From NCBI GenBank assembly GCA_002878375.1, contig NIRF01000001.1:372001-436000 (forward strand): 64,000 bases of DNA, in the 5' to 3' direction. Positions 16,187-25,497 of the stretch are shown piece by piece (the stretch's first letter is position 1; the number at the start of each line of letters is the position of its first letter). The position numbers and the translations under genes were made by a program. The DNA comes from Dictyoglomus sp. NZ13-RE01. GTDB taxonomy: Bacteria; Dictyoglomota; Dictyoglomia; Dictyoglomales; Dictyoglomaceae. Below the pieces are notes generated by a model. It did no database searches and was not told the origin of the DNA. It was given only the letters and a program-made list of their open reading frames with translations.

Positions 16187-18451
16187 TTAAAAAGATTCTT
16201 TTAATAAGACCTCCAGTCTTTCATCAGATTTAAACTTCTTTTCATTGATAAAAATCTCTTTAAGAGGAGGAAAGCCTCTAAGATTTATATAGAATTTTTT
16301 AACTCCACTTTGATATCCAGAGTGGGTTTTCTCAATATCAATTCTCAAAACACTTTCTTCTAAGTTAAATTTTATTTCATATAGATTATACTCTCCATTT
16401 TTATAATTCATCGTCTTTCCATCATCTTCATAATGAATATATTTTCCTTCTCTTCCCCCATATATCTCTATAATTTTACTTTCCTTCACATCTTCAGTAT
16501 TTTTTCCTACTTCTTGCTTAACTATTATACTTCCTTCTTTTACAAACAATGGTATTCTATCTATTGGAGCATCTACCAAATAATAATCTTCCCCTTCATA
16601 TTTACTAATCTGCCAATAATCATACCATACGCCTTTGGGAAGATAAACTTCTCTTTTGGTTTTAGAGGGAAGATAAATTGGCGCTACCAAAAAGCTTTCT
16701 CCTAAGAGAAATTCATCATATAGATTATGAGTATTTTCATCTTCTTGATATTCAAAAACCAAAGGTCTCATTACAGGATAACCTTTTTTGCTTGCTATAT
16801 AAAATAAGTCATAAATATAGGGCAAAAACTCATATCTCATTTTTATATATTTTCTTGCTATATTTTCGTATATTTCACCAAAAGCCCATGGTTCCTGATT
16901 CCTTGTATCCAAAGCAGAATGGTTTCTTAAAAAGGGAATAAATATACCAGCTTGTAACCATCTTATAAATAACTCTCCATCACAATCCCCAACAAATCCT
17001 CCCACATCCGCTCCAGCAAAAGTAACTCCAGAAAGTCCCATATTCATAATCATGGGAAAGGACATAAGTAAATGTTCATACAAACTTCTATTATCTCCTG
17101 TCCATATTGCGGAGTATCTCTGTATTCCACTAAAACCGGATCTTGTTAGGATAAATGGTCTTTCATTTGATTTATATTTCAAAAGTGCATCTTTAGTTGC
17201 TATTGCCATATATAAACCATAAAGATTATGAACTTCTTTATGTAAAACTTTTTCACCATCCAAGATATGAATATTGTCTTCAGGCATCGTCAAATTTGGC
17301 GTATCAAACACTGATGGCTCATTCATATCATTCCAAATCCCATCTATACCGTCCTTTATAAAATCTATTAATTTTTCTCCCCACCAATCTCTTACCCTTT
17401 TCTGGAAAAAATCAGGAAAACAGGCTTCTCCAGGCCAAACTTTTCCAACAAAAGTGATACCATACTTATCCTTTACAAAATAATCCCCTTCGATTCCCTC
17501 CTTATATACTTTATAGTCCGGATCTCTTTTTACCCCAGGATCTACAATGATTACCACCTTAAATCCTAATTTCTTTAATTCTTCTAACAGTTTTTTAGGC
17601 TCACTAAAACCTTCTTTATTCCAAGTGAAAACCCTATATCCATCCATATAATGAATATCAAGGTAAATCACATCACAAGGAATATCCTTTTCTCTAAAGG
17701 TTTTTGCAATCTCCAACACCTTTTCCGCAGGTTCATAACTGTATCTACTTTGCTGATAACCTAAAGCCCATAAGGGTGGAAGCTCCATTCTTCCTGTTAA
17801 AAATGTATAGTTTTCAACTACTTCTTTTATATTATCACCAAATATAAAATAGTAGTTCATTTGACCACCATCTGCACCAAAGAAATAATACTCTTCACTT
17901 TTCTTTCCCATATCAAAATACGTTCTGTAGCTATTATCAAAAAATATTCCGTAAGTAAATTTTTTACTTAATCCAATAAAAAAAGGAAAGGATGCATAAA
18001 GAACATTTGTTGTTTTATTATGAGTTCTAAATTCATCAGTATTCCACATTACAAAATCTTCACCTTTTTTATCTAAATAACCTGCTTTCTCTCCAAATCC
18101 ATAAAAATGATCATCTAAAAGCTTCTTATAACAAAAAACTTTCTCATCATTAAATTCTACCTCTTTATAATCTTCATTTATAACCTCATCTTCTTTATTT
18201 AAAAAAGCAACAGTTAGATCATCCTTATTTATTCTTACTTTTAATGCTGAGCTTTCTAAGATTAGAAATTTCTCATCCTCTTTCACATCATATTTAGAAG
18301 GAGCATATTCTTTTCTTTCTATAGCTATTGTATCTTTTCTTCTCTCATCTTTATTTGTAAGGAAAATGTTTACAATTTTATCAGTTATGAATCTAATCTC
18401 TATTCTTCTATTCCCTTTCCTAAATAACATGCTTTCTATTTCTCTTATCAC
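16187..18451 (-). CDS. GH31 family glycoside hydrolase of the sugar operon
   Basis: 754 residues starting at a GTG with AAGGAGG 7 nt upstream. A GH31 enzyme with N-terminal beta-sandwich, (beta/alpha)8 barrel and C-terminal beta domains; nucleophile D375 in GIWNDMNEPSVF and acid/base D453 in WTGDNRS. No signal peptide, so it is cytosolic and would split oligosaccharides imported by the ABC system encoded upstream. It lies directly after the LacI regulator. It is a diverged paralogue of the GH31 at 3279-5555. Likely alpha-glucosidase; alpha-xylosidase or other alpha activities cannot be excluded. Confidence 0.93.
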   Translation of the reverse strand: MIREIESMLFRKGNRRIEIRFITDKIVNIFLTNKDERRKDTIAIERKEYAPSKYDVKEDEKFLILESSALKVRINKDDLTVAFLNKEDEVINEDYKEVEFNDEKVFCYKKLLDDHFYGFGEKAGYLDKKGEDFVMWNTDEFRTHNKTTNVLYASFPFFIGLSKKFTYGIFFDNSYRTYFDMGKKSEEYYFFGADGGQMNYYFIFGDNIKEVVENYTFLTGRMELPPLWALGYQQSRYSYEPAEKVLEIAKTFREKDIPCDVIYLDIHYMDGYRVFTWNKEGFSEPKKLLEELKKLGFKVVIIVDPGVKRDPDYKVYKEGIEGDYFVKDKYGITFVGKVWPGEACFPDFFQKRVRDWWGEKLIDFIKDGIDGIWNDMNEPSVFDTPNLTMPEDNIHILDGEKVLHKEVHNLYGLYMAIATKDALLKYKSNERPFILTRSGFSGIQRYSAIWTGDNRSLYEHLLMSFPMIMNMGLSGVTFAGADVGGFVGDCDGELFIRWLQAGIFIPFLRNHSALDTRNQEPWAFGEIYENIARKYIKMRYEFLPYIYDLFYIASKKGYPVMRPLVFEYQEDENTHNLYDEFLLGESFLVAPIYLPSKTKREVYLPKGVWYDYWQISKYEGEDYYLVDAPIDRIPLFVKEGSIIVKQEVGKNTEDVKESKIIEIYGGREGKYIHYEDDGKTMNYKNGEYNLYEIKFNLEESVLRIDIEKTHSGYQSGVKKFYINLRGFPPLKEIFINEKKFKSDERLEVLLKESF

Positions 18452-18469
18452 TTTTGTACCTCCTTATTT

Positions 18470-19507
18470 CTATATTTCTTTTACACTTTCTCTTTCTACA
18501 AGATGAACAGGCAAAACCACATTTTTTTCTTTTATCTCCTTTCCCTCAAGATAATTAACCAGCATCTCCGCGGAAATTATTCCCTTTTTCTCAATATCTT
18601 GATGGACCGTTGTAAGCTTCGGAGTAGAGAGTTTTGAGATTTCTAAATCATCAAATCCTATAATAGAAATATCTTCAGGGATTCTTATACCCATCTCCTG
18701 AAGTCCTTTCATAATACTTATAGCCATTATATCTGCAGTTACAAAAATAGCTGTTATATCCTTCCTTCTACTTAATTTCTTACCAAGTTCTATGCACTCA
18801 TCTACAGTAGCCCCATGTTCCCAAACATTTTCTGGATTGAAAGGTATACATGCCTCTTCCAAGGCTTTTTTATACCCTTTTAATCTTTCTTCAAGTACTC
18901 CATGCTCTCTAATCTTTGGAGAAATAAAAAGAATATTTTTATGCCCCTTTTCAATCAGATATTTTGTGGCTATATATCCTCCCTTAAAATCCTCCAATCC
19001 TACCTTTAAGATTTCCTCATCATCTATATAACTATCTATTAAAACCATAGGAATTTCATGAGACTTTAAAGCATGATAAAATTCATCATCAAATATTCCT
19101 GTTAATATTATTCCATCTAAGTTCCAATTTTTAAGTAAAGTTATTAACTCTTTATCATTGGAAACAGTTCTTAACATGGTAAAATATCCTCTTTTGCTTA
19201 GCTCCTTTTCAATTCCACCAACAAGCATGGTATGGAATGGATCTGTAATAAAACTTCCTCTCTCAACTGGAATTAAGGTATTTATTACACCAATTATTTT
19301 GGAAGAATTTTTTACTAAAGCTCTTGCAGACATATTTGGTACATATTGTTTCTCTCTTATTATTTTTTCTATTCTTTTAACAGTCTCTGGAGACACCTTA
19401 TCATAATTTTTATGAATTACATTTGATACAGTAGTAGCACTTACTTTAGCCTCTTTAGCAATATCTTTTATTGTAACTCTCTTTTTTTTATTGTTCTTCT
19501 TCACCAT
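18470..19507 (-). CDS. LacI/GalR-family transcriptional regulator
   Basis: 345 residues. The N-terminal helix-turn-helix and hinge helix (VTIKDIAKEAKVSATTVSNVI, beginning at residue 10) recognise a palindromic operator, and residues from about 65 form a periplasmic-binding-protein-like sugar-sensing domain. It is encoded inside the operon it most likely controls, overlapping the end of the discoidin-like gene by 20 nt. The expected operator is the perfect palindrome at 25498-25511. The effector is probably an oligosaccharide or its breakdown product. An ATG at 19507 is used; a weak TAGGAG lies upstream. Confidence 0.92.
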   Translation of the reverse strand: MVKKNNKKKRVTIKDIAKEAKVSATTVSNVIHKNYDKVSPETVKRIEKIIREKQYVPNMSARALVKNSSKIIGVINTLIPVERGSFITDPFHTMLVGGIEKELSKRGYFTMLRTVSNDKELITLLKNWNLDGIILTGIFDDEFYHALKSHEIPMVLIDSYIDDEEILKVGLEDFKGGYIATKYLIEKGHKNILFISPKIREHGVLEERLKGYKKALEEACIPFNPENVWEHGATVDECIELGKKLSRRKDITAIFVTADIMAISIMKGLQEMGIRIPEDISIIGFDDLEISKLSTPKLTTVHQDIEKKGIISAEMLVNYLEGKEIKEKNVVLPVHLVERESVKEI

Positions 19508-20105
19508 ATATCTCTAATTCTCCTATTTGCCCTCCTGTAGCTCCAGTATTCTTTATAAATATCAATCTTACATATCGAGTCTTAATAGGATTTGGTAATT
19601 TTATATCTACAATATTACTCATTCTGGGATCAAATACATAATCACTATACGGTAAAAGTTCTATATAATTTACCCCATCATTACTTATATATACCGCTAA
19701 GGTTTGAGTCCTTCTCACCCATATTTTAGCTGGATTCAAAGCAATTCTTATTGTATGTATAGTACAGATACTCCCTAAATCAACAGTTATTATATTAGGA
19801 TAGGAATTTGGTTTACCTTCCCAATAACTTGTTATTCTTCCATCATTTGCATACCTAGGCATATATATCTGTGTGTAACCATTTGCTTCTATGGGCTTCT
19901 TTAATGCAAGATTTTTCCCTTCAGGAGTGGGCGGTACGATGACTTTATATTGAAACTCTGGTGGTGTACCAACCTCTGTTTGTTCAGGTGTCTTTATTAT
20001 AATAACATTTTCTGGAGGTACTATCCCTTCTTCATCTGCCAAAGAAGTAATAGGTAATAGGGAAAAAATAATAAGGAATAAATATATAATAAATCTTTTT
20101 CTCAT
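19488..20105 (-). CDS. Exported discoidin-like (F5/8 type C) domain protein
   Basis: About 205 residues from the ATG at 20105, chosen because GAAGGGG lies 9 nt upstream and a signal peptide follows immediately (MRKRFIIYLFLIIFSLLPITSLA). After a Pro-rich stretch (to about 65) comes a galactose-binding-like beta-sandwich: ALKKPIEANGY, WEGKPNSYPNIITVDLGS and YVRLIFIKN are typical of CBM32/F5-8C modules. It probably binds carbohydrate at the surface, helping the beta-helix enzyme encoded just upstream. It has no catalytic domain of its own. Confidence 0.78.
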   Translation of the reverse strand: MRKRFIIYLFLIIFSLLPITSLADEEGIVPPENVIIIKTPEQTEVGTPPEFQYKVIVPPTPEGKNLALKKPIEANGYTQIYMPRYANDGRITSYWEGKPNSYPNIITVDLGSICTIHTIRIALNPAKIWVRRTQTLAVYISNDGVNYIELLPYSDYVFDPRMSNIVDIKLPNPIKTRYVRLIFIKNTGATGGQIGELEIYGEEEQ

Positions 20106-20127
20106 CTTTATCATCCCCTTCTTAAAA

Positions 20128-21594
20128 TTATTCAATAGTTACATTTTTAACAAACTTATTAATCTTAAATTTACCTTCATCAAAATTAGTAATTTTCTTA
20201 CCCAATATATATAAATCTTTAATTTTAACATTCTCAACAGTATGCTCCTCATCATATCCCCAAATTCTTGATGGTGGAAACTTACCATTCAAAACTTTTA
20301 CATTCTCTATATAAACATCTCTAATATTTCCTCTTTCTCTTGTAGAGGACCATTGACTACTCAATATAGCAATATCAATTAATTGATTGTTATCTCCGGC
20401 ATCCCCCTCTCCCATTTGAGCATTTTCCACTACTATGTTCTGATATTTTATATTTTTTACAAGAGCGTTATCACCATTATGTATACTTAAAACAGGCTTA
20501 TGAAAATTGTATAAAACTGTTATATTTTTAAAAGTAATATTTGAGATCGTTGCATTTTCTCTCATACCTTTATTGGTTTTATATCCTATTTCACAAGATT
20601 GAGCAAGGTCTGTCCAAATCTGAATATTGTCAAAAGTTATATTATCTGAATTACCCTCATAATTTTTAACAACTAAACTATCATCCCAACTTCTCACAAA
20701 GGAATTTTTAGCATAAATATTTCTGCAGGATTGGAAAGTCATTCCATCACCATTAGGGCGTGCAGTTATAATTTTTACATTGTCTACATTAACATTTTCA
20801 CATTCAAATAAATTCAATGCCCAGGCATTAGGATTTGATATAATTATCCCTTCAATCTTAACATTTTTGCTATATCTAAAATCTATTGGAACTCTTGCTA
20901 TCTCCCCTGGAAGAATCCAACTACCCCATAAAGTGCCATCTATTATTCCTCTTCCTCTAATAGTAACATTTTCAACACCTGCCCCTCTAATTGTAGTATG
21001 TACTACTGCGCCTCCAGATATATATATTGTTTGCCCACTTTCTACTCCAATATCATCTATATTCCATTCTCCAGGTCCTATAAATATAACATTCTTGTCA
21101 TTTTTATCTGGAATATCCTTTTCAATGGGATTTGCAAAAATATGTACAGCCCTTTTTACAGAGTCATTAAACACAACAGTATAAAAACCAGGCTTATCTA
21201 TAATGAAAGAAACTGTCTGTCCATCAATTTTTGGTTTTATCCCATAAGAAGAAGGTAAAACAACACAGGACTCAATTTTATCAATATGATTTATCGTTAT
21301 CTCTATTTTCACTTTACCTTCAAAGTCAAAATAAGTCATAGGTGTTCTTGAAAGGGGTGGAGTACCACTACTTACCCATCTATGAAAATGATTAACAATC
21401 TGGTCATAAACAAAGACTTCATAACCTCCAACTTTTATTTTTGTATCTTCTGCAGGTTTTATAGTTTTTGGTCCTTCATAAAGCACTAACTTAGAATCAC
21501 CTGCGTAAACTACTCTCATAGGTAAAACATTAAAAGATATAGAGAACATAATTACTAAAGAAATTAAAAGAAGAAAAACAAAAATTTGTTTCAT
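20128..21594 (-). CDS. Exported parallel beta-helix glycosidase, GH28/GH49-like
   Basis: 488 residues from the ATG at 21594 (AGGGGG 9 nt upstream), starting with a signal peptide. An N-terminal beta-sandwich (about 30-150) precedes a right-handed beta-helix with many short NVxIxxxxI repeats. Candidate catalytic acids are the D in NGDGM and the pair in SWDDSLV, which correspond to the three aspartates of GH28 polygalacturonases and GH49 dextranases. The GH28 histidine and RxK motifs are not visible; at those places CEIGYKT and SIHNGDNALV occur. An endo-acting enzyme on an extracellular polysaccharide is likely; whether the substrate is pectin-like or alpha-glucan is open. It is encoded between the importer permeases and the discoidin-like gene. 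Confidence 0.75.
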   Translation of the reverse strand: MKQIFVFLLLISLVIMFSISFNVLPMRVVYAGDSKLVLYEGPKTIKPAEDTKIKVGGYEVFVYDQIVNHFHRWVSSGTPPLSRTPMTYFDFEGKVKIEITINHIDKIESCVVLPSSYGIKPKIDGQTVSFIIDKPGFYTVVFNDSVKRAVHIFANPIEKDIPDKNDKNVIFIGPGEWNIDDIGVESGQTIYISGGAVVHTTIRGAGVENVTIRGRGIIDGTLWGSWILPGEIARVPIDFRYSKNVKIEGIIISNPNAWALNLFECENVNVDNVKIITARPNGDGMTFQSCRNIYAKNSFVRSWDDSLVVKNYEGNSDNITFDNIQIWTDLAQSCEIGYKTNKGMRENATISNITFKNITVLYNFHKPVLSIHNGDNALVKNIKYQNIVVENAQMGEGDAGDNNQLIDIAILSSQWSSTRERGNIRDVYIENVKVLNGKFPPSRIWGYDEEHTVENVKIKDLYILGKKITNFDEGKFKINKFVKNVTIE

Positions 21595-21621
21595 AATATA
21601 CAACCCCCTATAATAAAAATT

Positions 21622-22479
21622 TTATCCATGGATTCCCGTATGGGTTGCTCCTTCCATTATATATTTTTGGAAGAAAGCAAAAAGAATAATAGGTGGAATC
21701 AATGAGAAGACAACTGCTCTTATAATATCCACTGGTGTTGCAACACTTGTCCTAAATTGGAAGAGCCTTACCATAACTGTTTCTTTTCCTGTATTATTTA
21801 ATACAAGGTATGGTAAAAGAAAGTCAGACCATGCTCCATTAATAGCAAAAATCGTAATTACTGTATTTATTGGCATACTTAGAGGAAAGACTATTCTGAA
21901 AAATATATTCAACTCATTTGCACCATCAATTCTTGCTGCTTCAATAAGAGATTGAGGAATAGAATCAAAAAAGTTTTTGTAAAGCACAACATAAAAAGCG
22001 TTTGCTCCAAAGGCAAGCCATAAAGGGACAAAAGTTCCTTGAAGTCCTAATCTATTGATATTCATAAATAAGGGAACTAATCCTATAGTATTGGGAACCA
22101 TTAAACTCCAAAGCACAAGACTATATACAACACTCCAACCTTTTGGTCTTACTTTTGACAAGCTATATGCCAAAAGACCATTTCCAATTACCGCGAATAT
22201 TACACTACCTATGATTACATAGAAAGAATTTAAATAGTATCTACCAAATTTTAATACTCTCCACGTTTGAATATACTTCTCATAATCAAAGTTTTTTGGT
22301 AAAAAGGATGGTTCGTTAACAAATTCACTTAAAGTTTTAAAACCTGAAAGAATAGTCCAAATGATAGGAGTTAAAGCTATTAATACTAAGATTAAAACTA
22401 CTAAATAAACAAGATAATATAAAATTTTAATCTCTTTTCTTTTCAAATCAAACTCTCTAATTATTCCAGTCTTTTTCAT
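21622..22479 (-). CDS. Sugar ABC transporter permease (MalG-like)
   Basis: 285 residues with six predicted membrane helices and the EAA loop EAARIDGANELNIFFRIVFP that contacts the ATPase, typical of the second permease of carbohydrate importers (CUT1 family). Starts just after the MalF-like permease. No ATPase gene lies in the locus, so a shared MsmK-like ATPase encoded elsewhere is probably used, as is common for CUT1 importers. Confidence 0.92.
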   Translation of the reverse strand: MKKTGIIREFDLKRKEIKILYYLVYLVVLILVLIALTPIIWTILSGFKTLSEFVNEPSFLPKNFDYEKYIQTWRVLKFGRYYLNSFYVIIGSVIFAVIGNGLLAYSLSKVRPKGWSVVYSLVLWSLMVPNTIGLVPLFMNINRLGLQGTFVPLWLAFGANAFYVVLYKNFFDSIPQSLIEAARIDGANELNIFFRIVFPLSMPINTVITIFAINGAWSDFLLPYLVLNNTGKETVMVRLFQFRTSVATPVDIIRAVVFSLIPPIILFAFFQKYIMEGATHTGIHG

Positions 22480-22490
22480 ATCAACACTCC

Positions 22491-23351
22491 CTACATATCT
22501 TTTTCTTTCACAAAGGTGTTATATAGGACTGTTATTAGAACTAACATTAACCCAATGAAAACAGAGACTGAAGCTGCTTTTGGATAATCAAATCTTTCAA
22601 AGGCATATCTATACATAAGTTGCATAAGGGATAAAGATGCATTATTTGGTCCCCCATTTGTCATAACTAAAGGCTCATACAGAACTTGAAAGACAGCAAT
22701 TATTTGAAGAACAAGAAGGGAACGAGCCAAATTATATATTTGAGGTATTGTAATGTATCTAATTCTATGTAAAATATTTGCCCCATCAATAACAGACGCT
22801 TCATAAAGTTCTGGATTAATATTTTGAAGTCCAGCAAGATAAATAAGCATCGTAGCACCTGCAGATCTCCAAGTCATCATTATTACAATTAGAGGAATAG
22901 TCCACTTAGGATTTGTCAACCATGGCTGAGGGGAAATTCCAAATTTTCCCAAAATTATATTTAATAGACCTGTTTCACTTGGTTTATAAATAAAGGTCCA
23001 CATAAGAGCTACAGCCAAGCCAGGTATAACACTTGGAAGATACAAAGATACCCTTGAGAATCCTTTAAACCTTATTAATTCATTGATTAATATGGCCATA
23101 ATTATGGGAACTAAAAAGCCAATAATGAGAGACCAAAAAGTATATGAAAAAGTATTTAGAAATGCGGATTTAAAATCTGGATGATTAAATATAAATTTAT
23201 AATTTGCAAGTCCTACAAATTCTTTTAATCTCATTCCTTGAGCATTAAAAAAGGACAGTATAATACTCTCAATGAGAGGTTCCCATACATAGAAAGAGAA
23301 CAAAATTAAGGTAGGTAGCATTATTAACCATCCAACTATATTCCTTTTCAT
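22491..23351 (-). CDS. Sugar ABC transporter permease (MalF-like)
   Basis: 286 residues, six predicted membrane helices, with the EAA loop (YEASVIDGANILHRIRYITIP). It pairs with the MalG-like protein to form the membrane channel of an oligosaccharide importer. It is separated from the binding-protein gene by a stem-loop at 23375-23401, which may set the expression ratio. GGGGAGGAG upstream of the ATG is a strong ribosome-binding site. Confidence 0.92.
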   Translation of the reverse strand: MKRNIVGWLIMLPTLILFSFYVWEPLIESIILSFFNAQGMRLKEFVGLANYKFIFNHPDFKSAFLNTFSYTFWSLIIGFLVPIIMAILINELIRFKGFSRVSLYLPSVIPGLAVALMWTFIYKPSETGLLNIILGKFGISPQPWLTNPKWTIPLIVIMMTWRSAGATMLIYLAGLQNINPELYEASVIDGANILHRIRYITIPQIYNLARSLLVLQIIAVFQVLYEPLVMTNGGPNNASLSLMQLMYRYAFERFDYPKAASVSVFIGLMLVLITVLYNTFVKEKDM

Positions 23352-23374
23352 TAACTCCTCCCCTAAGTTTGTTT

Positions 23375-23401
23375 GGGGGCTACCCGTTTTAAGTAGCCCC
23401 C
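23375..23401 (-). terminator. Intercistronic stem-loop between binding-protein and permease genes
   Basis: GGGGGCTAC pairs with GTAGCCCCC around a small loop. The downstream tail on the minus strand is AAACAAACTT rather than a T-run, so it looks like a partial terminator or an RNA-stabilising hairpin that keeps the binding-protein mRNA more abundant than the permease mRNA. Confidence 0.65.
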
Positions 23402-23412
23402 TACAGCTTCTT

Positions 23413-24807
23413 TTATTTATTTACTATTGCATCTAATAATTCTTGAAAATTCTTATTTGCAGTATCTAAAAGTTTCTTAACATCCGCATTTCTATCCGTC
23501 ACAACAGCTTGCAATACCTTTGTTAGCTCTGCATATAGATCCTGAGTCAATACTGGTTCCTCTGGTCTTAAAACTCCTGGTTTCTTCAACCAGTTATAAT
23601 AGTCATTGAAAAATCTCATATCCACATTCCTATACTCATTCAATATCTTCTCCTGAGCTTCTAAGTAATCTTTATTTATCCATGCAGGGAAGGATGGTAT
23701 AACTGGTACTCCATTTTTTACCCTATTTTGAGCATCTTCTTTCATTCCTGCTATAGAATCCTCAGTTACAACTGGAGCCTTACCCATTATTTCCAAGAAG
23801 TTCAAAGCAGCCATAACTTCTTCAGATGTCGCTTTATTACTAAACATATATGGTGTTCCACCCATTAACGAGTACTGCCCCTTTGGTCCTCTTGGTACAG
23901 GAACAATAGCAAGCTTATCTGGTGGAAGACCATAAACTTGAGTAGGTTGGTTAACTGAATCTTGAGCTCCTAAATACATTGCAGCTCTTCCAGTCCCAAT
24001 AACTTCAAAACCAGTTCCCCAATTTTCACTTGTTGGATCATCTGTTAATACATCGTATTTCCATCTTAGGTCTTTAATAAAGTTCATAGCAGCGACTACT
24101 TCAGGAGAATTTAAATTTGCATACCATTTCCCATCTTTCTGAATTTCAAATTTTGCTCCAAAATCCCATGCAATCTGAGTAAAATGCCAACCACCAGCAT
24201 TATCCTTAGCTAATAAACAGAATCCTGCTCTTCCTGTTTTCTCTTTTATAATCTTTGCTATATTAGCAAGCTCTGTCCAAGTTTTTGGATACTTTGGTGT
24301 TCCATCTGGATTAATTAATCCTGCTTTTCTAAATAAATCAAGGTTTATGTATAAACCTAAGGCATATGCATCTCTTGGAATCCCATATATTCTACCATTT
24401 TTGGAAAGAATTGCCTTTACAGATGGGTTCATATATTTATCCCAACCTTTTTTCTTTAGCTCATTAGTAATGTCTTTTACAAATCCTTGAGAGATCAACT
24501 TTTGTGGTTCAGTAAACCATGTTTCAAATATTGTGGGGAGTCTTCCAGCTTCTGCAAGAGGGACAAAGGTATCAGGTGAATATTTATAAGTAGCAGGCAC
24601 TACTTCTACATTAGGATATTTTGCCTCAAACTTTTGTTTCCACTTCTTAAACATTTCTACGTCACTCACCAATGTATCTTCGGGCCACATACCTAATTTC
24701 AATACAATCTTTTTAGTTGTTTGGGGATAACCAATTCCTAAAAGAGAAATTATAAAAATGGAAACCAATAAAATTCTTAAAATTGAACATCTTTTTATTT
24801 TTTTCAT
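23413..24807 (-). CDS. Sugar ABC transporter extracellular binding protein
   Basis: 464 residues, family 1 extracellular solute-binding protein. A signal peptide (about 1-28) has no clear lipobox cysteine, so membrane attachment is uncertain. Typical elements are the early LGMWPEDTLV strand, the segment with YGIPRDAYALGLYINLDLF, and GGTPYMFSNKAT. It captures oligosaccharides and hands them to the MalF/MalG-like permeases. CGGGAGGG precedes the ATG. The locus content (GH31, beta-helix hydrolase, divergent GH16) suggests plant or microbial glucans as source; the ligand is not determined. Confidence 0.92.
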   Translation of the reverse strand: MKKIKRCSILRILLVSIFIISLLGIGYPQTTKKIVLKLGMWPEDTLVSDVEMFKKWKQKFEAKYPNVEVVPATYKYSPDTFVPLAEAGRLPTIFETWFTEPQKLISQGFVKDITNELKKKGWDKYMNPSVKAILSKNGRIYGIPRDAYALGLYINLDLFRKAGLINPDGTPKYPKTWTELANIAKIIKEKTGRAGFCLLAKDNAGGWHFTQIAWDFGAKFEIQKDGKWYANLNSPEVVAAMNFIKDLRWKYDVLTDDPTSENWGTGFEVIGTGRAAMYLGAQDSVNQPTQVYGLPPDKLAIVPVPRGPKGQYSLMGGTPYMFSNKATSEEVMAALNFLEIMGKAPVVTEDSIAGMKEDAQNRVKNGVPVIPSFPAWINKDYLEAQEKILNEYRNVDMRFFNDYYNWLKKPGVLRPEEPVLTQDLYAELTKVLQAVVTDRNADVKKLLDTANKNFQELLDAIVNK

Positions 24808-24872
24808 TTTTTCCCTCCCGAAAATTGATATTCATAAATAAAATTGATAAAATATTCTTAACCCTAAGCTCT

Positions 24873-24912
24873 AAAATCTCCTCCTCAGTTAGAAGCTGAA
24901 GGGGGAGATTTT
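24873..24912 (-). terminator. Stem-loop after the first gene of the sugar operon
   Basis: A long hairpin (AAAATCTCCTCC against GGGGGAGATTTT, with an inner TCAG/CTGA stem) lies between the small secreted protein gene and the binding-protein gene. The AT flanks make it able to end transcription on either strand, probably with some read-through into the operon. Confidence 0.7.
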
Positions 24913-24915
24913 TAT

Positions 24916-25428
24916 TTATTTTTCACTATTGGTTAATATTATGCTTTTTACATATAATTTTGCCTTTACTGCACTACCCTTATTGAGAGCAAAATCTGGT
25001 TCTGCCTTAAAACCATCTCCCCATTTTGTTAATCCCTGCTTAAATAGATCAATAATATAGGTAGTATATTCAGTTTTCAATACTATGCCCCATTCAGAGA
25101 TTGGCTTCTTAATATTTCCAAAAGTCATAACTATTTTAGCGCCATCAGTAGGGTCATCTGTTTTCATTGTAATTTTCACGTATCTATAAGCATCTGGTTC
25201 AAGAAAATCGTCCTTGAAATTTAGAGTTACCCATGCATTATCTATACTTGAATCAAAAACTAAAGCTCCATCTTTCAGAGTATATGCTGGTCCATATGGT
25301 CCCCAGAATCCATCTCCATTTACTTCAGAAAATGATTCTGCAACAATAAAATCTTCATCATCTGCTAAAACAATACCAAGGGTAACAAGTAGAGTTATCA
25401 GAAGAATTGAAAGTATGATTTTTTTCAT
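24916..25428 (-). CDS. Small exported beta-rich protein, first gene of the sugar operon
   Basis: 170 residues: a signal peptide (1-22, ending near VLADDED) and a single domain rich in aromatic and beta-strand residues (ESFSEVNGDGFWGPYGPAY, WVTLNFKDDFL, YRYVKITMKTD), resembling a jelly-roll carbohydrate-binding module without a catalytic part. I do not recognise a named family. It is the first gene behind the LacI-type operator, with AAAGGAGGTG 7 nt before its ATG, and a stem-loop separates it from the importer genes. It could be abundant and bind the polysaccharide at the cell surface; that is inference. Confidence 0.65.
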   Translation of the reverse strand: MKKIILSILLITLLVTLGIVLADDEDFIVAESFSEVNGDGFWGPYGPAYTLKDGALVFDSSIDNAWVTLNFKDDFLEPDAYRYVKITMKTDDPTDGAKIVMTFGNIKKPISEWGIVLKTEYTTYIIDLFKQGLTKWGDGFKAEPDFALNKGSAVKAKLYVKSIILTNSEK

Positions 25429-25497
25429 TTTTTCACCTCCTTTCTATGTAAGATTTAAAGGAGAGATAGGAAAAAACATGTTTCATAAAACCATTTA

